In this document: positions 18,604 to 27,920 of the stretch, in pieces
Layout: every line of letters begins with the position of its first letter
Position numbering within the stretch: the stretch's first letter is position 1
Source of the DNA: Myxacorys almedinensis A
Lineage (GTDB): Bacteria; Cyanobacteriota; Cyanobacteriia; Leptolyngbyales; Leptolyngbyaceae
Direction: 5' to 3'
Length of the DNA stretch: 64,000 nt
Assembly (NCBI RefSeq): GCF_010091945.1
Contig: NZ_WVIE01000010.1
Coordinates: 1-64,000 of the forward strand
Made by a program: the position numbers and the translations under genes
The notes under the pieces: model-generated
What the model was told of the DNA's origin: nothing
What the model saw: only the letters and a program-made list of their open reading frames with translations
Databases searched by the model: none

Positions 18604-19799
18604 GCCAGTTGGGAGTCGTACTGTGCCCGAATCTGTTGGTAAAGTTCTAGAAACCGCTCTGTTCGGCGATCTTCACTAAAATGTGTCTGCGATCGCTGAT
18701 GCCCCGCCTCGCCCATTCGCTCTGCCAAGTCACGGTTTTGCAACACGTTTAATAAGGCATCTGATAACGCATCGACCTGATTTGGCGGGACTAAGAAACC
18801 AGTGATGCCCTGCTGGATAATCTCTGGCTGTGCCCCTACAGCACTCGCAATCACCGCCGTTCCTCGCATCATTGCTTCAGTGGTGACGTTGCCAAATGGC
18901 TCTTCCCATAGCGACGGCACAACCTGCACCCATGCTGATTCAAAATAGCGCTCCATCTCATCACGAGGCACATGCCCAAGCCACACAACGTGGTGAGCAA
19001 TACCCAAGGAGGAGGCAAGCGATCGCAACTCATCGGCTTCGTCACCTTGACCTGCAATCACCAAACGAGCAGTGGGGAGGTGCGCCTGAACTCGCGCAAA
19101 CGCTTTTATCAACACGCTAACGCCTTTCTCGGACACCAAGCGCCCAGCGAAAGCAACGGTTGGCGGCTCACTCAAGCGCGATCGCATCGGTCGGTTTGGA
19201 ACGCCATTATACACAACCTCAATCGGAGCAATCCCTTCAGCTTCTAGCTTGGCTTTCATGCCCTCACTAAGCGCGACCACCCGATCGAAGACATTTCGCC
19301 ATTGTAGCCAAAGCTGCCGCTGTACCATCAACATCCCCCACGATTGCAGCGTCATACATTGATGGCGTAAACAAGCAATTCCAGCAGTATCTTCGCAAGA
19401 CCGACCATCTAGAAGAGTTTTGGTTCCCTTCGGGCAAATTGCCCGGTACATTGCCGCTTGATAAAGGCAAGGAATACTACGTAGCAACGGCAAGATTAAA
19501 GGCGACAGTTGCCCCATGAAGATACGTACATGCACAATATCGGGCTGAAAGTCTTGCAGAATCTGGCGTAGGCTCAGATAAGCGGAAGGATTAACCGTTT
19601 GAGTTAGCACTTGCAAACGGGTATCGATGCCGAAGCATTCATAGTCTGCTAAGACGGGGCAACCCGCAACCGGAGTCAACCGGCTCGTTAACAGGCGAGC
19701 GTCATGCCCCCGATCGCGCAAATCTTGACGAAGCGAAAGCATTTGAATTTCTGCACCTCCCGTTGCAGTGCCAATATCGTTGACCAGCAAAATTTTCAT
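18594..19799 (-). CDS. Glycosyltransferase family 4
   Basis: The 401-residue GT-B enzyme has the N-terminal glycine loop GTATGGAEIQMLSL and the C-terminal nucleotide-sugar site VAFAGRLVSEKGVSVLIKAF. The retaining-GT4 motif PSLWEEPFGNVTTEAMMRG carries the two acidic residues that hold the donor. An unusual Cys-rich stretch lies at about residues 135-160 (CLYQAAMYRAICPKG, CEDTAGIACLRHQC). It is a Leloir enzyme acting on the cytoplasmic side in building the repeat unit. Confidence 0.88.
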   Translation of the reverse strand: MKILLVNDIGTATGGAEIQMLSLRQDLRDRGHDARLLTSRLTPVAGCPVLADYECFGIDTRLQVLTQTVNPSAYLSLRQILQDFQPDIVHVRIFMGQLSPLILPLLRSIPCLYQAAMYRAICPKGTKTLLDGRSCEDTAGIACLRHQCMTLQSWGMLMVQRQLWLQWRNVFDRVVALSEGMKAKLEAEGIAPIEVVYNGVPNRPMRSRLSEPPTVAFAGRLVSEKGVSVLIKAFARVQAHLPTARLVIAGQGDEADELRSLASSLGIAHHVVWLGHVPRDEMERYFESAWVQVVPSLWEEPFGNVTTEAMMRGTAVIASAVGAQPEIIQQGITGFLVPPNQVDALSDALLNVLQNRDLAERMGEAGHQRSQTHFSEDRRTERFLELYQQIRAQYDSQLAWT

Positions 19800-19802
19800 G
19801 CA

Positions 19803-20861
19803 CTACCGTTGTCCTTGTGAAACTGCGATCTCTCGAATCTTAGGCGACAAAACGAGGGGAGTCGGTTGACGCTTGTGTTCGCTGCTAACATAGCGACTGG
19901 TGAGATAACGATTGAGCAGTTTTTCGGCTTTGGCTAAACCAAAAACGAACGCTTTCTCCAACAAGGTGCCGTGCAGACCAAACACCAGATTTTGCGCCAA
20001 AGGGCGAATGATGGCATTCTTCCGTCGCCAGCCCATAATCTTGTACTTGTGCTGAAAGTAGCCATCTTCTGCAAGATCCCACTTTTCGCGTAACCGGCTC
20101 AGGCTGCTCGTCTCCCAAGCATCACTCCAGCGCAGCATGTAGAAGTGATAATCCGTCCAGTGCAAAGGTGCACCAGGAACATAAGTGAGAATGCTGGCAG
20201 GCTCAAAGTAGACAGTGCCGTTAGCTTGGATGACACTCATGCAAAAATCTAAGTGTTCCTTAGAATTTAGCAGCGTTTCATCGAGAAAACCGAGACGATC
20301 AAAAATGTCAGTGCGAACTAACATACAGTGAAATTCACAAAGCTCTGTTTGAGTTCGCTGCATTTTAGGCAACACCGCAGCAACTTTGTGTCCTTGTTTA
20401 TACATCTTTTCCCGTAGCCGTCGTCTACCCTTCACATCTACGTTGACATGGGTTTCGCCCCCAGCACAATGGACAATCTCATGCACAGGTTCTTCATGAC
20501 AAACGAGCGGTCCTACGATCGTTGCACCCGTTTCTTCGGCACACTGAACTAGTGCCTCCAACCAACCGGGTGAAACAATCACATCGTTATCCAGGAAGAC
20601 CACATACGGCGTTTCTACTTGCGCTAATCCCAGGTTCCTAGCTCGGTTGGGATACAGGTAATAGTCTGTCCGAATCAGTTGAAAGCCTTTCTCCTGAGAT
20701 TGCGCTTGTAGGTACTGCTGCACTTGCGACGGAGAATTGCCATCGACATACACTAAGTTAAACGGTAAGGTTGTATATTCATAAATGCTGTCAAGCGATT
20801 CGCGAGTATAGCTAAATCGCTCTCTTGGAACAACGACGATCGTAATTTGTGGAGTAACCAT
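19803..20861 (-). CDS. Glycosyltransferase family 2 (long C-terminal domain)
   Basis: This protein of about 352 residues has a GT2-like core with ITIVVVPRERFSYTRESL, LVYVDGNSP and the metal-binding VVFLDNDVIVSPGWLEALV. A GTG at 20882 opens the frame, but ATG 20861 lies just before the first beta strand and is preferred; neither has a strong ribosome site. The C-terminal half (about 180-352) is not a common GT2 extension that I recognise. It lies 3 bp upstream of the GT4 gene, so they are co-translated. Confidence 0.75.
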   Translation of the reverse strand: MVTPQITIVVVPRERFSYTRESLDSIYEYTTLPFNLVYVDGNSPSQVQQYLQAQSQEKGFQLIRTDYYLYPNRARNLGLAQVETPYVVFLDNDVIVSPGWLEALVQCAEETGATIVGPLVCHEEPVHEIVHCAGGETHVNVDVKGRRRLREKMYKQGHKVAAVLPKMQRTQTELCEFHCMLVRTDIFDRLGFLDETLLNSKEHLDFCMSVIQANGTVYFEPASILTYVPGAPLHWTDYHFYMLRWSDAWETSSLSRLREKWDLAEDGYFQHKYKIMGWRRKNAIIRPLAQNLVFGLHGTLLEKAFVFGLAKAEKLLNRYLTSRYVSSEHKRQPTPLVLSPKIREIAVSQGQR

Positions 20862-20930
20862 CGGGAGTTTATTTACCTTCACTTACAAGATTTACAATGC
20901 AATAGAGCCCACATAAACATTTCTAATTTA

Positions 20931-20962
20931 CATAAGCTCTGTCTAACATAAGCTCTGTCTCA
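20931..20962. repeat. 16-bp tandem duplication next to a stop codon
   Basis: CATAAGCTCTGTCTAA and CATAAGCTCTGTCTCA lie head to tail and differ at one base. The second copy ends one base before the flavoprotein stop codon (20963). Confidence 0.95.
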
Positions 20963-22465
20963 TCAGGTAGTGATCTTAGACGGTTCTAAACTCAATCGCA
21001 CTGGAGTTAGCGATTTTGCACTTGTCCATTCATCTTTAGTAAACTCTTCATGATAGGAGCGCTCAACATTGACATTCCACAAATCATGGTTTTCACCTAA
21101 AACATTTCTAGCTGCTAGCATTGCTGTTAGCATCGAATGATCTTGGTTATTGTAGCGGTGCATTCCATTACGACCGACTGTTTGCAGATTGTCAAAGGTT
21201 TTGAGGTAATCCTGAAGCACTTGCAAATGTTGACGATATTCACCGTCGTAAACGGGATACGCTTTTAGTTGACGAATCACAACCCCATCTTCAATGTCTT
21301 GAGGGTTGTTCACCAAGCCTAATTCAACAATTTCACGACTTGCGAGATCGATCAACGCCTTGTCGGATAGCCCCCACAAGGCATCGCCCCGATTACAAAA
21401 GTATTCCATGCCTAAACAGGTCTTTTGCAGATCGGGAACCATTTCTGGACTCCAATTTTTGAAGTTTTGGATGCGCCCAACTTTAAACTCCGGGCTATGA
21501 ATATACAGCCAGTTGTCAGGGAATAGGTCGGCTTGGTTGATCACCAGAGACACGATCAGAAAATCGCGATACTTTAGCCCACTGGCGGCTTCTAGCACAT
21601 GGGCAGGGGCAGGAGGATCGAGCTTCATCACTAGAGCCGTCACGGGCAAACTAGAGATAAACTGATCGCCCGTTAGCTCTAACGTTTCTTCTCCGCGTTC
21701 AGCAATAATTTTGGTGATTTGGGTTCCCGATCGCTCAATCCGGGTAACGCTCGTATCGAGATGAACGGGGGAACCATGTTGTTCTAAAATTTCCTGAGCG
21801 CGCTCCCACATCATGCCCGGTCCCAACCGGGGATAGTCGAACTCTTTGATCAAAGTTTTGGTGTTGTTGCTGCCAAACAGCGCATTGATCACGGCTTTTT
21901 TGAGCGACAGACCCTGAATGCGTTGGGCTGCCCAATCTGCCCGAATCTTGTTGCAGGGAATGCCCCAAACTTTCTCGGTATAGGTTTTGAAAAAGGTTCT
22001 GTACAGGCGTGCTCCGAAGCGATCGGTGACCCATTCTTCAAATGTTTCTGGCTCAGAATCGGGGTTTAGCTTGGCTTTGAACCTTGCTTTTAGGTAGCTA
22101 AGCAGGATCAAAACACTAGGAATAATTCCCAGGTTTGACAGTGTGTTGACAATGGAAAGTGGATAATCGTAGAAGTTCCCACCGTAGTAGATGCGCGACA
22201 TTCGGGGAACTTTAATAAACTCATCTTTGAGAATTTCCTGCCAGATTTGCTGAACTTCCGGCACTTTCGTGAAAAAACGATGACCGCCAATGTCGAATCG
22301 GTAGCCTTTGTAGGTTTCGGTGCGGGAAATCCCTCCCACTTTGTCCGCCTGTTCTAACACAACGGTTTGGATGCCTTGCTTGAGAAGCTCATAGCCAGCG
22401 GTTAGACCTGCCGGACCTGCACCCAAAATGACAACTGGGTGATGGGTTTTATTTGGTGGATTCAT
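20963..22465 (-). CDS. NAD(P)/FAD-dependent oxidoreductase, UDP-galactopyranose mutase-like
   Basis: This 500-residue flavoprotein has a Rossmann FAD site VVILGAGPAGLTAGYELL followed by the GG-motif VGGISRTETYKGYRFDIGG, and a C-terminal FAD contact with VGRNGMHRYNNQDHSM. The DIGGHRFF and RMSRIYYGGNFYDYPL stretches recall UDP-galactopyranose mutases and related amine-oxidase-fold proteins common in polysaccharide clusters. It may supply a furanose donor or modify a lipid carrier. The ATG at 22465 has a TTGGAG site and is chosen over an in-frame TTG at 22477. The substrate is not settled. Confidence 0.8.
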   Translation of the reverse strand: MNPPNKTHHPVVILGAGPAGLTAGYELLKQGIQTVVLEQADKVGGISRTETYKGYRFDIGGHRFFTKVPEVQQIWQEILKDEFIKVPRMSRIYYGGNFYDYPLSIVNTLSNLGIIPSVLILLSYLKARFKAKLNPDSEPETFEEWVTDRFGARLYRTFFKTYTEKVWGIPCNKIRADWAAQRIQGLSLKKAVINALFGSNNTKTLIKEFDYPRLGPGMMWERAQEILEQHGSPVHLDTSVTRIERSGTQITKIIAERGEETLELTGDQFISSLPVTALVMKLDPPAPAHVLEAASGLKYRDFLIVSLVINQADLFPDNWLYIHSPEFKVGRIQNFKNWSPEMVPDLQKTCLGMEYFCNRGDALWGLSDKALIDLASREIVELGLVNNPQDIEDGVVIRQLKAYPVYDGEYRQHLQVLQDYLKTFDNLQTVGRNGMHRYNNQDHSMLTAMLAARNVLGENHDLWNVNVERSYHEEFTKDEWTSAKSLTPVRLSLEPSKITT

Positions 22466-22526
22466 GTTTTTCTCCAAGTCGATCCATTATTGCTAATGGG
22501 TTTCAAAGCGGTTTATCAACTCAAAA

Positions 22527-23567
22527 TCAAGCTTGAGAAAAGCGTCTTTGGGGCACTTTACGCTTGCTCAAAAAATAGCGCCCTGTGCCAATTGCAAAAG
22601 CAATCCCGCCATAGAAAAAGTAGAGCCAGTGCCAAAAAATGACACCCAACGTAAACCAACCGCCTCGCTTTTGGTAAAAGAAGCGGTAGACGGACTGGTT
22701 CATCAGCAGTAGAAGCACCCCAAAACTAACCGCGATCGCAAGCGCCCACCCCTGCCACCACGCTGTTGTGAGCGCAATTAACAACCCGTAGGTCAGCAGC
22801 AAGCTAGCCCGGCTAGAGGTTTTGAGGTTGAGGTCATTATTAAACTGGCGATCGCGCCACAGTAGCTCAGTCCAAGGAATCGCCCGATAAAAAATTTCCG
22901 CTCTCAACAGCGAAACAGGTTTCCAGTGCTTGAGGTGCTTGACCTGCACCGTCTTGCAGAGCCGAATTTTGTAGCCTGCCCGCTTAAGCCGGTAGCCCAA
23001 CTCGATATCTTCCACCGAGGGATCGCGGTACGACTCGTCAAACCCGCCGATCGCCAAAAACACCTCTCGGCGAATAGCACCGCATGCACCCCAGAAGGTA
23101 GACGCATCATCGCACCCAGTCTGATGGGTATGATGATGGAATAGGTTTTTGTATTGCGATAAAAAGTTGGATGCGCCTGGAGTATCGTCGTAGGAACCGA
23201 TCAGAGCAGCGATTTCAGAGTGCTGCTCAAACGTGGATATTACCTGATCTAGGGTATCTGCCCCAATTGTCACATCTGCATCCACAAAAAATAAAATATC
23301 GCCATGGGCAGCATTTGCACCAATATTGCGTGCCCGTGCAGGTCCACTAGCGGTTGGAAATTGAAGGACGGTTGCTCCGGATGCTTGGGCGAGTTGTGCA
23401 GAGTCGTCTGTGCCACCATCGACGACGATAATAATTTCAGTAGATTGCGGAACAAAGCGCTTGAGATGAGATAGGCACTTGCGAAAACTTGCTCCTCCGT
23501 TGTGCACAGGAATCACGATCGAGATCGTCAGACGTTCTAGAGAAGACGTTTCTAGGATTGAACTCAT
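22527..23567 (-). CDS. Glycosyltransferase family 2, membrane-anchored
   Basis: The 346-residue enzyme has SIVIPVHNGGASFRKCLSHL, IIIVVDGGTDDS, DILFFVDADVTIGADTL (DAD metal site) and SVEDIELGYRLKRAGYKI, the catalytic base region. Two or three C-terminal helices (about 250-335) anchor it. This resembles GT2 enzymes that transfer sugar to a polyprenyl lipid. It is the first gene of the minus-strand polysaccharide cluster, so the cluster promoter should lie in the 755 bp upstream. Confidence 0.85.
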   Translation of the reverse strand: MSSILETSSLERLTISIVIPVHNGGASFRKCLSHLKRFVPQSTEIIIVVDGGTDDSAQLAQASGATVLQFPTASGPARARNIGANAAHGDILFFVDADVTIGADTLDQVISTFEQHSEIAALIGSYDDTPGASNFLSQYKNLFHHHTHQTGCDDASTFWGACGAIRREVFLAIGGFDESYRDPSVEDIELGYRLKRAGYKIRLCKTVQVKHLKHWKPVSLLRAEIFYRAIPWTELLWRDRQFNNDLNLKTSSRASLLLTYGLLIALTTAWWQGWALAIAVSFGVLLLLMNQSVYRFFYQKRGGWFTLGVIFWHWLYFFYGGIAFAIGTGRYFLSKRKVPQRRFSQA

Positions 23568-24322
23568 TACAACTGAGTCTCCGACAGGCGATAAACAGCT
23601 AAGGTAGGTCTCTGGCGATGCAACGTTAGTTCAAATCGGGACACCCATCCCGGTATGGTGAGATAACTGGCAGGGTGAAAATTTCAATCTCTAGCCATGG
23701 CGCAGAGGGGTGAAAATCCCTCAAACGACGCTAGGCAGTAGTTATACGAGGGAAAATTACACCTCTATGGTTCAGAAATATTAAAGATGTCCGTATATCT
23801 ATGGATGCTAAGTTACAGGTCTAAATATTCAAACCGAAAGCATCCTACATTTATAAGGTCTTCACATTTCTCATAGTGCCTGCAAGAAATGCAAAGCTAG
23901 GGTGAATTATGTCTCACAAGAGAGTATCAAATGCCCCTTAATGGATACAAGAATATTTCTTTCAACTGAGAATCAGTCTCGTGATAGATGACGGTAGAGA
24001 CAACCCATGCGACCTAATCTATGTGATCTTTCTTATTGCTTGCACAGCACTGAATCTATATTCCTACTAGGTGTCTGCCAAGGTTGAGGGATGAAGCATT
24101 GTGAGGGTTATCATACCATCTGAGGCGCTAATTCAGTCTTTTGGTAGGGATCGGAAAGGCAGCTTTGTGTACTTGCAAATTTACCATGATATGGGTGTGC
24201 TGTGCTTGGGCGAAGTACGAAAGGGTGAACCTAGAGCGTTATCCGTTTCAAATCGCGCGATCGCAAGGCAAGTCCGAGTAAAATGATGGAGTCTAGAAAA
24301 CTTCGATTCCCCAACGTTTGCT
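23568..24322. other. Intergenic region between divergent polysaccharide and dus genes
   Basis: No convincing gene lies here. A 61-codon frame (24101-24286) starts at GTG without a ribosome site and is not supported. A short hairpin, GAGGG/CCCTC around GTGAAAAT, lies at 23705-23722, and a related GGTGAAAAT occurs 30 bp earlier. The region should hold divergent promoters for the polysaccharide cluster and the dus gene. Confidence 0.4.
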
Positions 24323-25378
24323 ATGGTTGCGCTCTCGCCCGAACTTCAAATTCGCCTCTCCCAACCGTTGAAGATTGGGCACGTCGAGGTAAACAGCCGC
24401 GTGTTGCAATCTCCGTTATCTGGAGTGACAGACTTAGTATTTCGGCGGTTGGTGCGACGCTATGCCCCTGACTCGATGATGTATACCGAAATGGTTAATG
24501 CAACTGGTTTGCATTATGTTAAACAGCTTCCCATCATCATGGAAGTCGATCCCAATGAGCGCCCGATCAGCATTCAGCTATTTGATTGCCGTCCCGATTT
24601 TTTGGCTGAAGCGGCACAAAAAGCGGTTGCCGAAGGAGCCGATACGGTAGACATCAACATGGGCTGTCCGGTGAATAAAATCACCAAAAACGGAGGCGGC
24701 TCGTCATTGCTGCGCCAGCCTGAGTTAGCCGAAGAAATTGTGCGATCGGTGGTGAAAGCGGTCGAGGTTCCGGTCACGGTTAAAACCCGCATCGGCTGGA
24801 CGGATAAAGAAATCAACATTCTCGACTTTGCGCGGCGCATGGAAGATGCAGGCGCAAAAATGATCACCGTGCATGGGCGGACTCGTGCCCAAGGCTATAA
24901 CGGCTCTGCCAAGTGGGAATGGATTGCCAAAGTCAAAGAAATTCTCTCGATTCCAGTGATTGGAAATGGCGATATTTTCTCGGTCGAAGCGGCTGTGAAA
25001 TGTTTAGAGCTAACCGGAGCCGATGGCATCATGTGTTCTCGGGGCACGTTGGGCTATCCATTTTTGGTGGGCGAGATTGATCACTTTCTGAAAACCGGGG
25101 AAGAAAAGCCGCCGCTAACGCCTGTTGAGCGGTTAGAGTGTGCCCGTGAGCATTTGCAAATGCTGTGGGAATATAAGGGCGATCGCGGCGTTCGGCAAGC
25201 GCGCAAACATATGACGTGGTATTCCAAAGGTTTTATGGGCGCGGCAGAGTTGCGCGGACAGTTGAGCGTGATTGAAAACGTTCATCAAGGGCTAGAGTTG
25301 ATCGATGCAGCAATTGCTCGGCTCAATCAATCGGGTTGGCAAGACGTAGCAGAACCCGAACTCGTAGCACTATCCTAG
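24323..25378 (+). CDS. dusB: tRNA-dihydrouridine synthase (DusB-like)
   Basis: The 351-residue flavoenzyme reduces specific uridines in the tRNA D loop. The FMN-binding TIM barrel shows the catalytic-Cys motif DINMGCPVNKITKNGGGSSL, VTVKTRIGW, ITVHGRTRAQGYNGSA, PVIGNGDIFSVEAAVKCL and the late phosphate-binding DGIMCSRGTLGYPF. The C-terminal helical domain contains RKHMTWYSKGFMGAAELRGQ. The stop overlaps the convergent kinase gene by 4 bp. Confidence 0.92.
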   Translation: MVALSPELQIRLSQPLKIGHVEVNSRVLQSPLSGVTDLVFRRLVRRYAPDSMMYTEMVNATGLHYVKQLPIIMEVDPNERPISIQLFDCRPDFLAEAAQKAVAEGADTVDINMGCPVNKITKNGGGSSLLRQPELAEEIVRSVVKAVEVPVTVKTRIGWTDKEINILDFARRMEDAGAKMITVHGRTRAQGYNGSAKWEWIAKVKEILSIPVIGNGDIFSVEAAVKCLELTGADGIMCSRGTLGYPFLVGEIDHFLKTGEEKPPLTPVERLECAREHLQMLWEYKGDRGVRQARKHMTWYSKGFMGAAELRGQLSVIENVHQGLELIDAAIARLNQSGWQDVAEPELVALS

Positions 25379-26667
25379 CGTTCTGGTGGGTCTTGAGGCG
25401 TTTGCGGTAGCGTTACCGTTAGTGTTGTCCCTTGTTTCACTTTGCTTTCGATTTGGATTTGTCCGTGGTGATTTTCTACGATGGCTTGGGCGATCGCAAG
25501 TCCTAATCCCGATCCACCCGTTGCTTTTGTTCTGGCTGGGTCAACCCGGTAAAATCGATCGAATAACTTTGGCAATGTTTCTTCGGAAATTCCAATTCCA
25601 GTATCGGTAACTTTGACTTGTAAGGCAGAACCGTTAGAGCGCTTTAGACGGGTTAAAGCTAGCGAAACGTTTCCATGTTTGGGCGTATACTGCACTGCGT
25701 TGCTGATCAGATTTGTAAACAACCGAGATAGCTGATCGCGATCGCACTGCATCATCAGATCCTCATCGTCATCAAAGGTAAGGGAAAGCGCGATCGCTTT
25801 TTCATCAGCCGCCGTTTCTTGCTCTTCTAACACTTCTGCCAACAAATCACTCAAATCTGCCAAAGTCCAATACGGCTGAACAATACCGCTATCTTGTCTA
25901 GCGAGAAATAACAAATCATCTACTAGTTTCCCCAAGCGTCGTGTGAGACGTTCTACAACCTGTAGATGATGGCGTTGAGATTGCGGTTCGGGATGTGGAT
26001 CAGCAAGGGCAACTTGAACATTGGTTTGAATGATCGCAATCGGGTTTCTCAACTCGTGGGAGGCGTCGGCGGTAAATTGTTTTAAGCGTTGATACGATTC
26101 TCGAATAGGTTGCATTGCCAGCCCTGAAAGAAACCACCCGATCGCAGCAACAATAGCAATCATCACGGTGGTTCCAATACTGAGATCGACCACGAGTTGA
26201 CGGACTGGTTTTGTGACTTCAAACCAAGGATGACTGACGCGCAAATAGCCCAGCACTTGCCGACCGATTTCAACACGCCGCGTCACCTGCCGAAGGAGTT
26301 GCGTTGCAGAAACATGAACCGTTTCGCCCGTGCTGTTGACATGCAACGGCACAAAAAGCGGCTCTGCGAAGGTAGACCATAGCGTTTCTCCGGTGGGGCT
26401 AATCCATTCCAAATCAATGTGATCGTCTTCTAATGCGATCGCATTATCCCGAAAGCTTTCTTCAACATTGACGCGGAGGTGAGTTCCATCGGGTTGAATC
26501 ACGAGTGATCGCTCCACCACTTCTATCACATGATCCAATGTGTCATCGATGCGTTCGATCAAGGTGCTGCGAACATAGAAATAAAATCCACTAGCAAAGA
26601 CGAGCAGCAGAATTGCTGTAATGGTCGTGTACCACAGCGCAAGGCGGCGACGGGTCGTTTGAAACAT
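25375..26667 (-). CDS. Sensor histidine kinase (orphan)
   Basis: This 430-residue kinase has two membrane helices (about 8-28 and 150-175) around a periplasmic sensor of about 125 residues. The cytoplasmic part has an H box ASHELRNPIAIIQ, N box LFTNLISNAVQYTP, G1 VTDTGIGI and G2 GGSGLGLAIA. The linker after the second helix may be a degenerate HAMP. The ATG at 26667 is preferred to an in-frame TTG at 26682. No response regulator is adjacent, so its partner is encoded elsewhere. The signal is unknown. Confidence 0.88.
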   Translation of the reverse strand: MFQTTRRRLALWYTTITAILLLVFASGFYFYVRSTLIERIDDTLDHVIEVVERSLVIQPDGTHLRVNVEESFRDNAIALEDDHIDLEWISPTGETLWSTFAEPLFVPLHVNSTGETVHVSATQLLRQVTRRVEIGRQVLGYLRVSHPWFEVTKPVRQLVVDLSIGTTVMIAIVAAIGWFLSGLAMQPIRESYQRLKQFTADASHELRNPIAIIQTNVQVALADPHPEPQSQRHHLQVVERLTRRLGKLVDDLLFLARQDSGIVQPYWTLADLSDLLAEVLEEQETAADEKAIALSLTFDDDEDLMMQCDRDQLSRLFTNLISNAVQYTPKHGNVSLALTRLKRSNGSALQVKVTDTGIGISEETLPKLFDRFYRVDPARTKATGGSGLGLAIAQAIVENHHGQIQIESKVKQGTTLTVTLPQTPQDPPER

Positions 26668-26747
26668 CCGGGGTGGAATCAAGTCAGGGTCTAGTCTCTA
26701 TTATTCCTTGAGATGGCAGGCTGATGCTATTTCAGACCGTTGGACTG

Positions 26748-27920
26748 CTATTTAGAGATTTTTTTACGCGGCACAGATTGGTTGATTACCGTCAATACTG
26801 CTTTGGCGATGCGGTCATTCACGGGGGGGATAAAATGTCCATCCCCAACAAAGTTACTGAGATTAGAGGCAGGCGCGATCGCATGGGTGCTGACGTAGGG
26901 AATCGCTTCAGTTCCCAGCCTAGGCAATAGGGCTTGAATCAGATGATCCTCGTACCCCTTGTCATTAAACACCAGCACAATGGGGAACTTACCATCTTGG
27001 CGCGCCGTTGCTGCAAAATCGCTCACCATCGCCTGAAGAATGCTCATCTCGGTGTCTGCAAAGCCTTCAGCCGTATGAAGGCTGTTGTCTAGATTATCGA
27101 TATGCCGTTGCGCCCAAGCCCGCCGCACCAACCGCACGATCGCGGATTGATCGAGCCAATTTCTCTGAAATAAGAATGAACTGTAGGCGCGATCGCGGCT
27201 CTCTAGCTGCTTGACAAACTCGCTTTGCGGATCATGCAGCACGTTACGAAACTCAGCCAAACTGTGAACCTTCGGCTCGATCGCTTGCAACGTACCATTC
27301 TCCAACTCATAGCGAGGGTATGTGTACATCGATGGCACTTCAAACTGCCACGTCGCCGCACTCAGCGTTGGCATTGCTTTGATGCTAGACGCCAAAATGC
27401 CCAACATCACTACATCGGCACTGTGTCTGCCGCGATCTAGTTTATATGCCGTGTACGAATGATTCGGCGGAGCCGATGGCGCGTTAATTCGGCGAAACGC
27501 TAGGCGGGGATCAAGCTTCTCCATGGCTTCAGCAATTTGCTCGCTAAACGACATGCCGTACACCGCGATCAGCAAATTCTTGTTCGGTGGCAGCGTTGCC
27601 GGACTCCAAGTTTGCGGATCTAACCACCCCGCCTTGGCTAACACAGCACTGCTGCGATCGTCGGTGCCAATCATGCGTGCCAGTTTCCCTTCGATCGATC
27701 GCCCATATTCAAAATAGGTTTTCAACTGGCTAGGACGGGGCGCAAGCGGATCGGTGGGATAAGGAAAAATCCGATTAATCGCAACATCAAACAGCCCCAA
27801 AAAACACAGCGTCCACAGCCCAGTGATGATTACCGTTTGGAGCGGGGAGCGAGAAGGTTTTGAGGGCGTTGTTGAAGACTTGGCTTTAGAACTGAGAGTA
27901 GATGAACTGTGCAGGCGCAT
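26748..27920 (-). CDS. SGNH-like membrane-anchored protein, partner of MBOAT
   Basis: This 390-residue protein has one N-terminal signal anchor (about residues 27-48) and an extracytoplasmic domain. It contains AVYGMSFSEQ (possible nucleophile Ser block) and near the end NFVGDGHFIPPVNDRI, with an Asp-x-His pair where SGNH/AlgJ-AlgX-type acetyltransferases have theirs. It overlaps the MBOAT gene by 35 bp. MBOAT/SGNH pairs O-acylate exported polysaccharides (alginate AlgI/AlgJ, PatA/PatB). The fold is inferred from motif order and context, and the overall similarity may be low. Confidence 0.6.
   Translation of the reverse strand: MRLHSSSTLSSKAKSSTTPSKPSRSPLQTVIITGLWTLCFLGLFDVAINRIFPYPTDPLAPRPSQLKTYFEYGRSIEGKLARMIGTDDRSSAVLAKAGWLDPQTWSPATLPPNKNLLIAVYGMSFSEQIAEAMEKLDPRLAFRRINAPSAPPNHSYTAYKLDRGRHSADVVMLGILASSIKAMPTLSAATWQFEVPSMYTYPRYELENGTLQAIEPKVHSLAEFRNVLHDPQSEFVKQLESRDRAYSSFLFQRNWLDQSAIVRLVRRAWAQRHIDNLDNSLHTAEGFADTEMSILQAMVSDFAATARQDGKFPIVLVFNDKGYEDHLIQALLPRLGTEAIPYVSTHAIAPASNLSNFVGDGHFIPPVNDRIAKAVLTVINQSVPRKKISK

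Noticed and set aside
23640-23730. Riboswitch-like repeat of GGTGAAAAT near the polysaccharide cluster
   Set aside because: Only a short hairpin and a chance repeat are visible, with no multi-stem architecture.
24101-24286. 61-codon ORF upstream of dusB
   Set aside because: It starts at GTG without a ribosome site, has mixed composition and lies in a promoter region.
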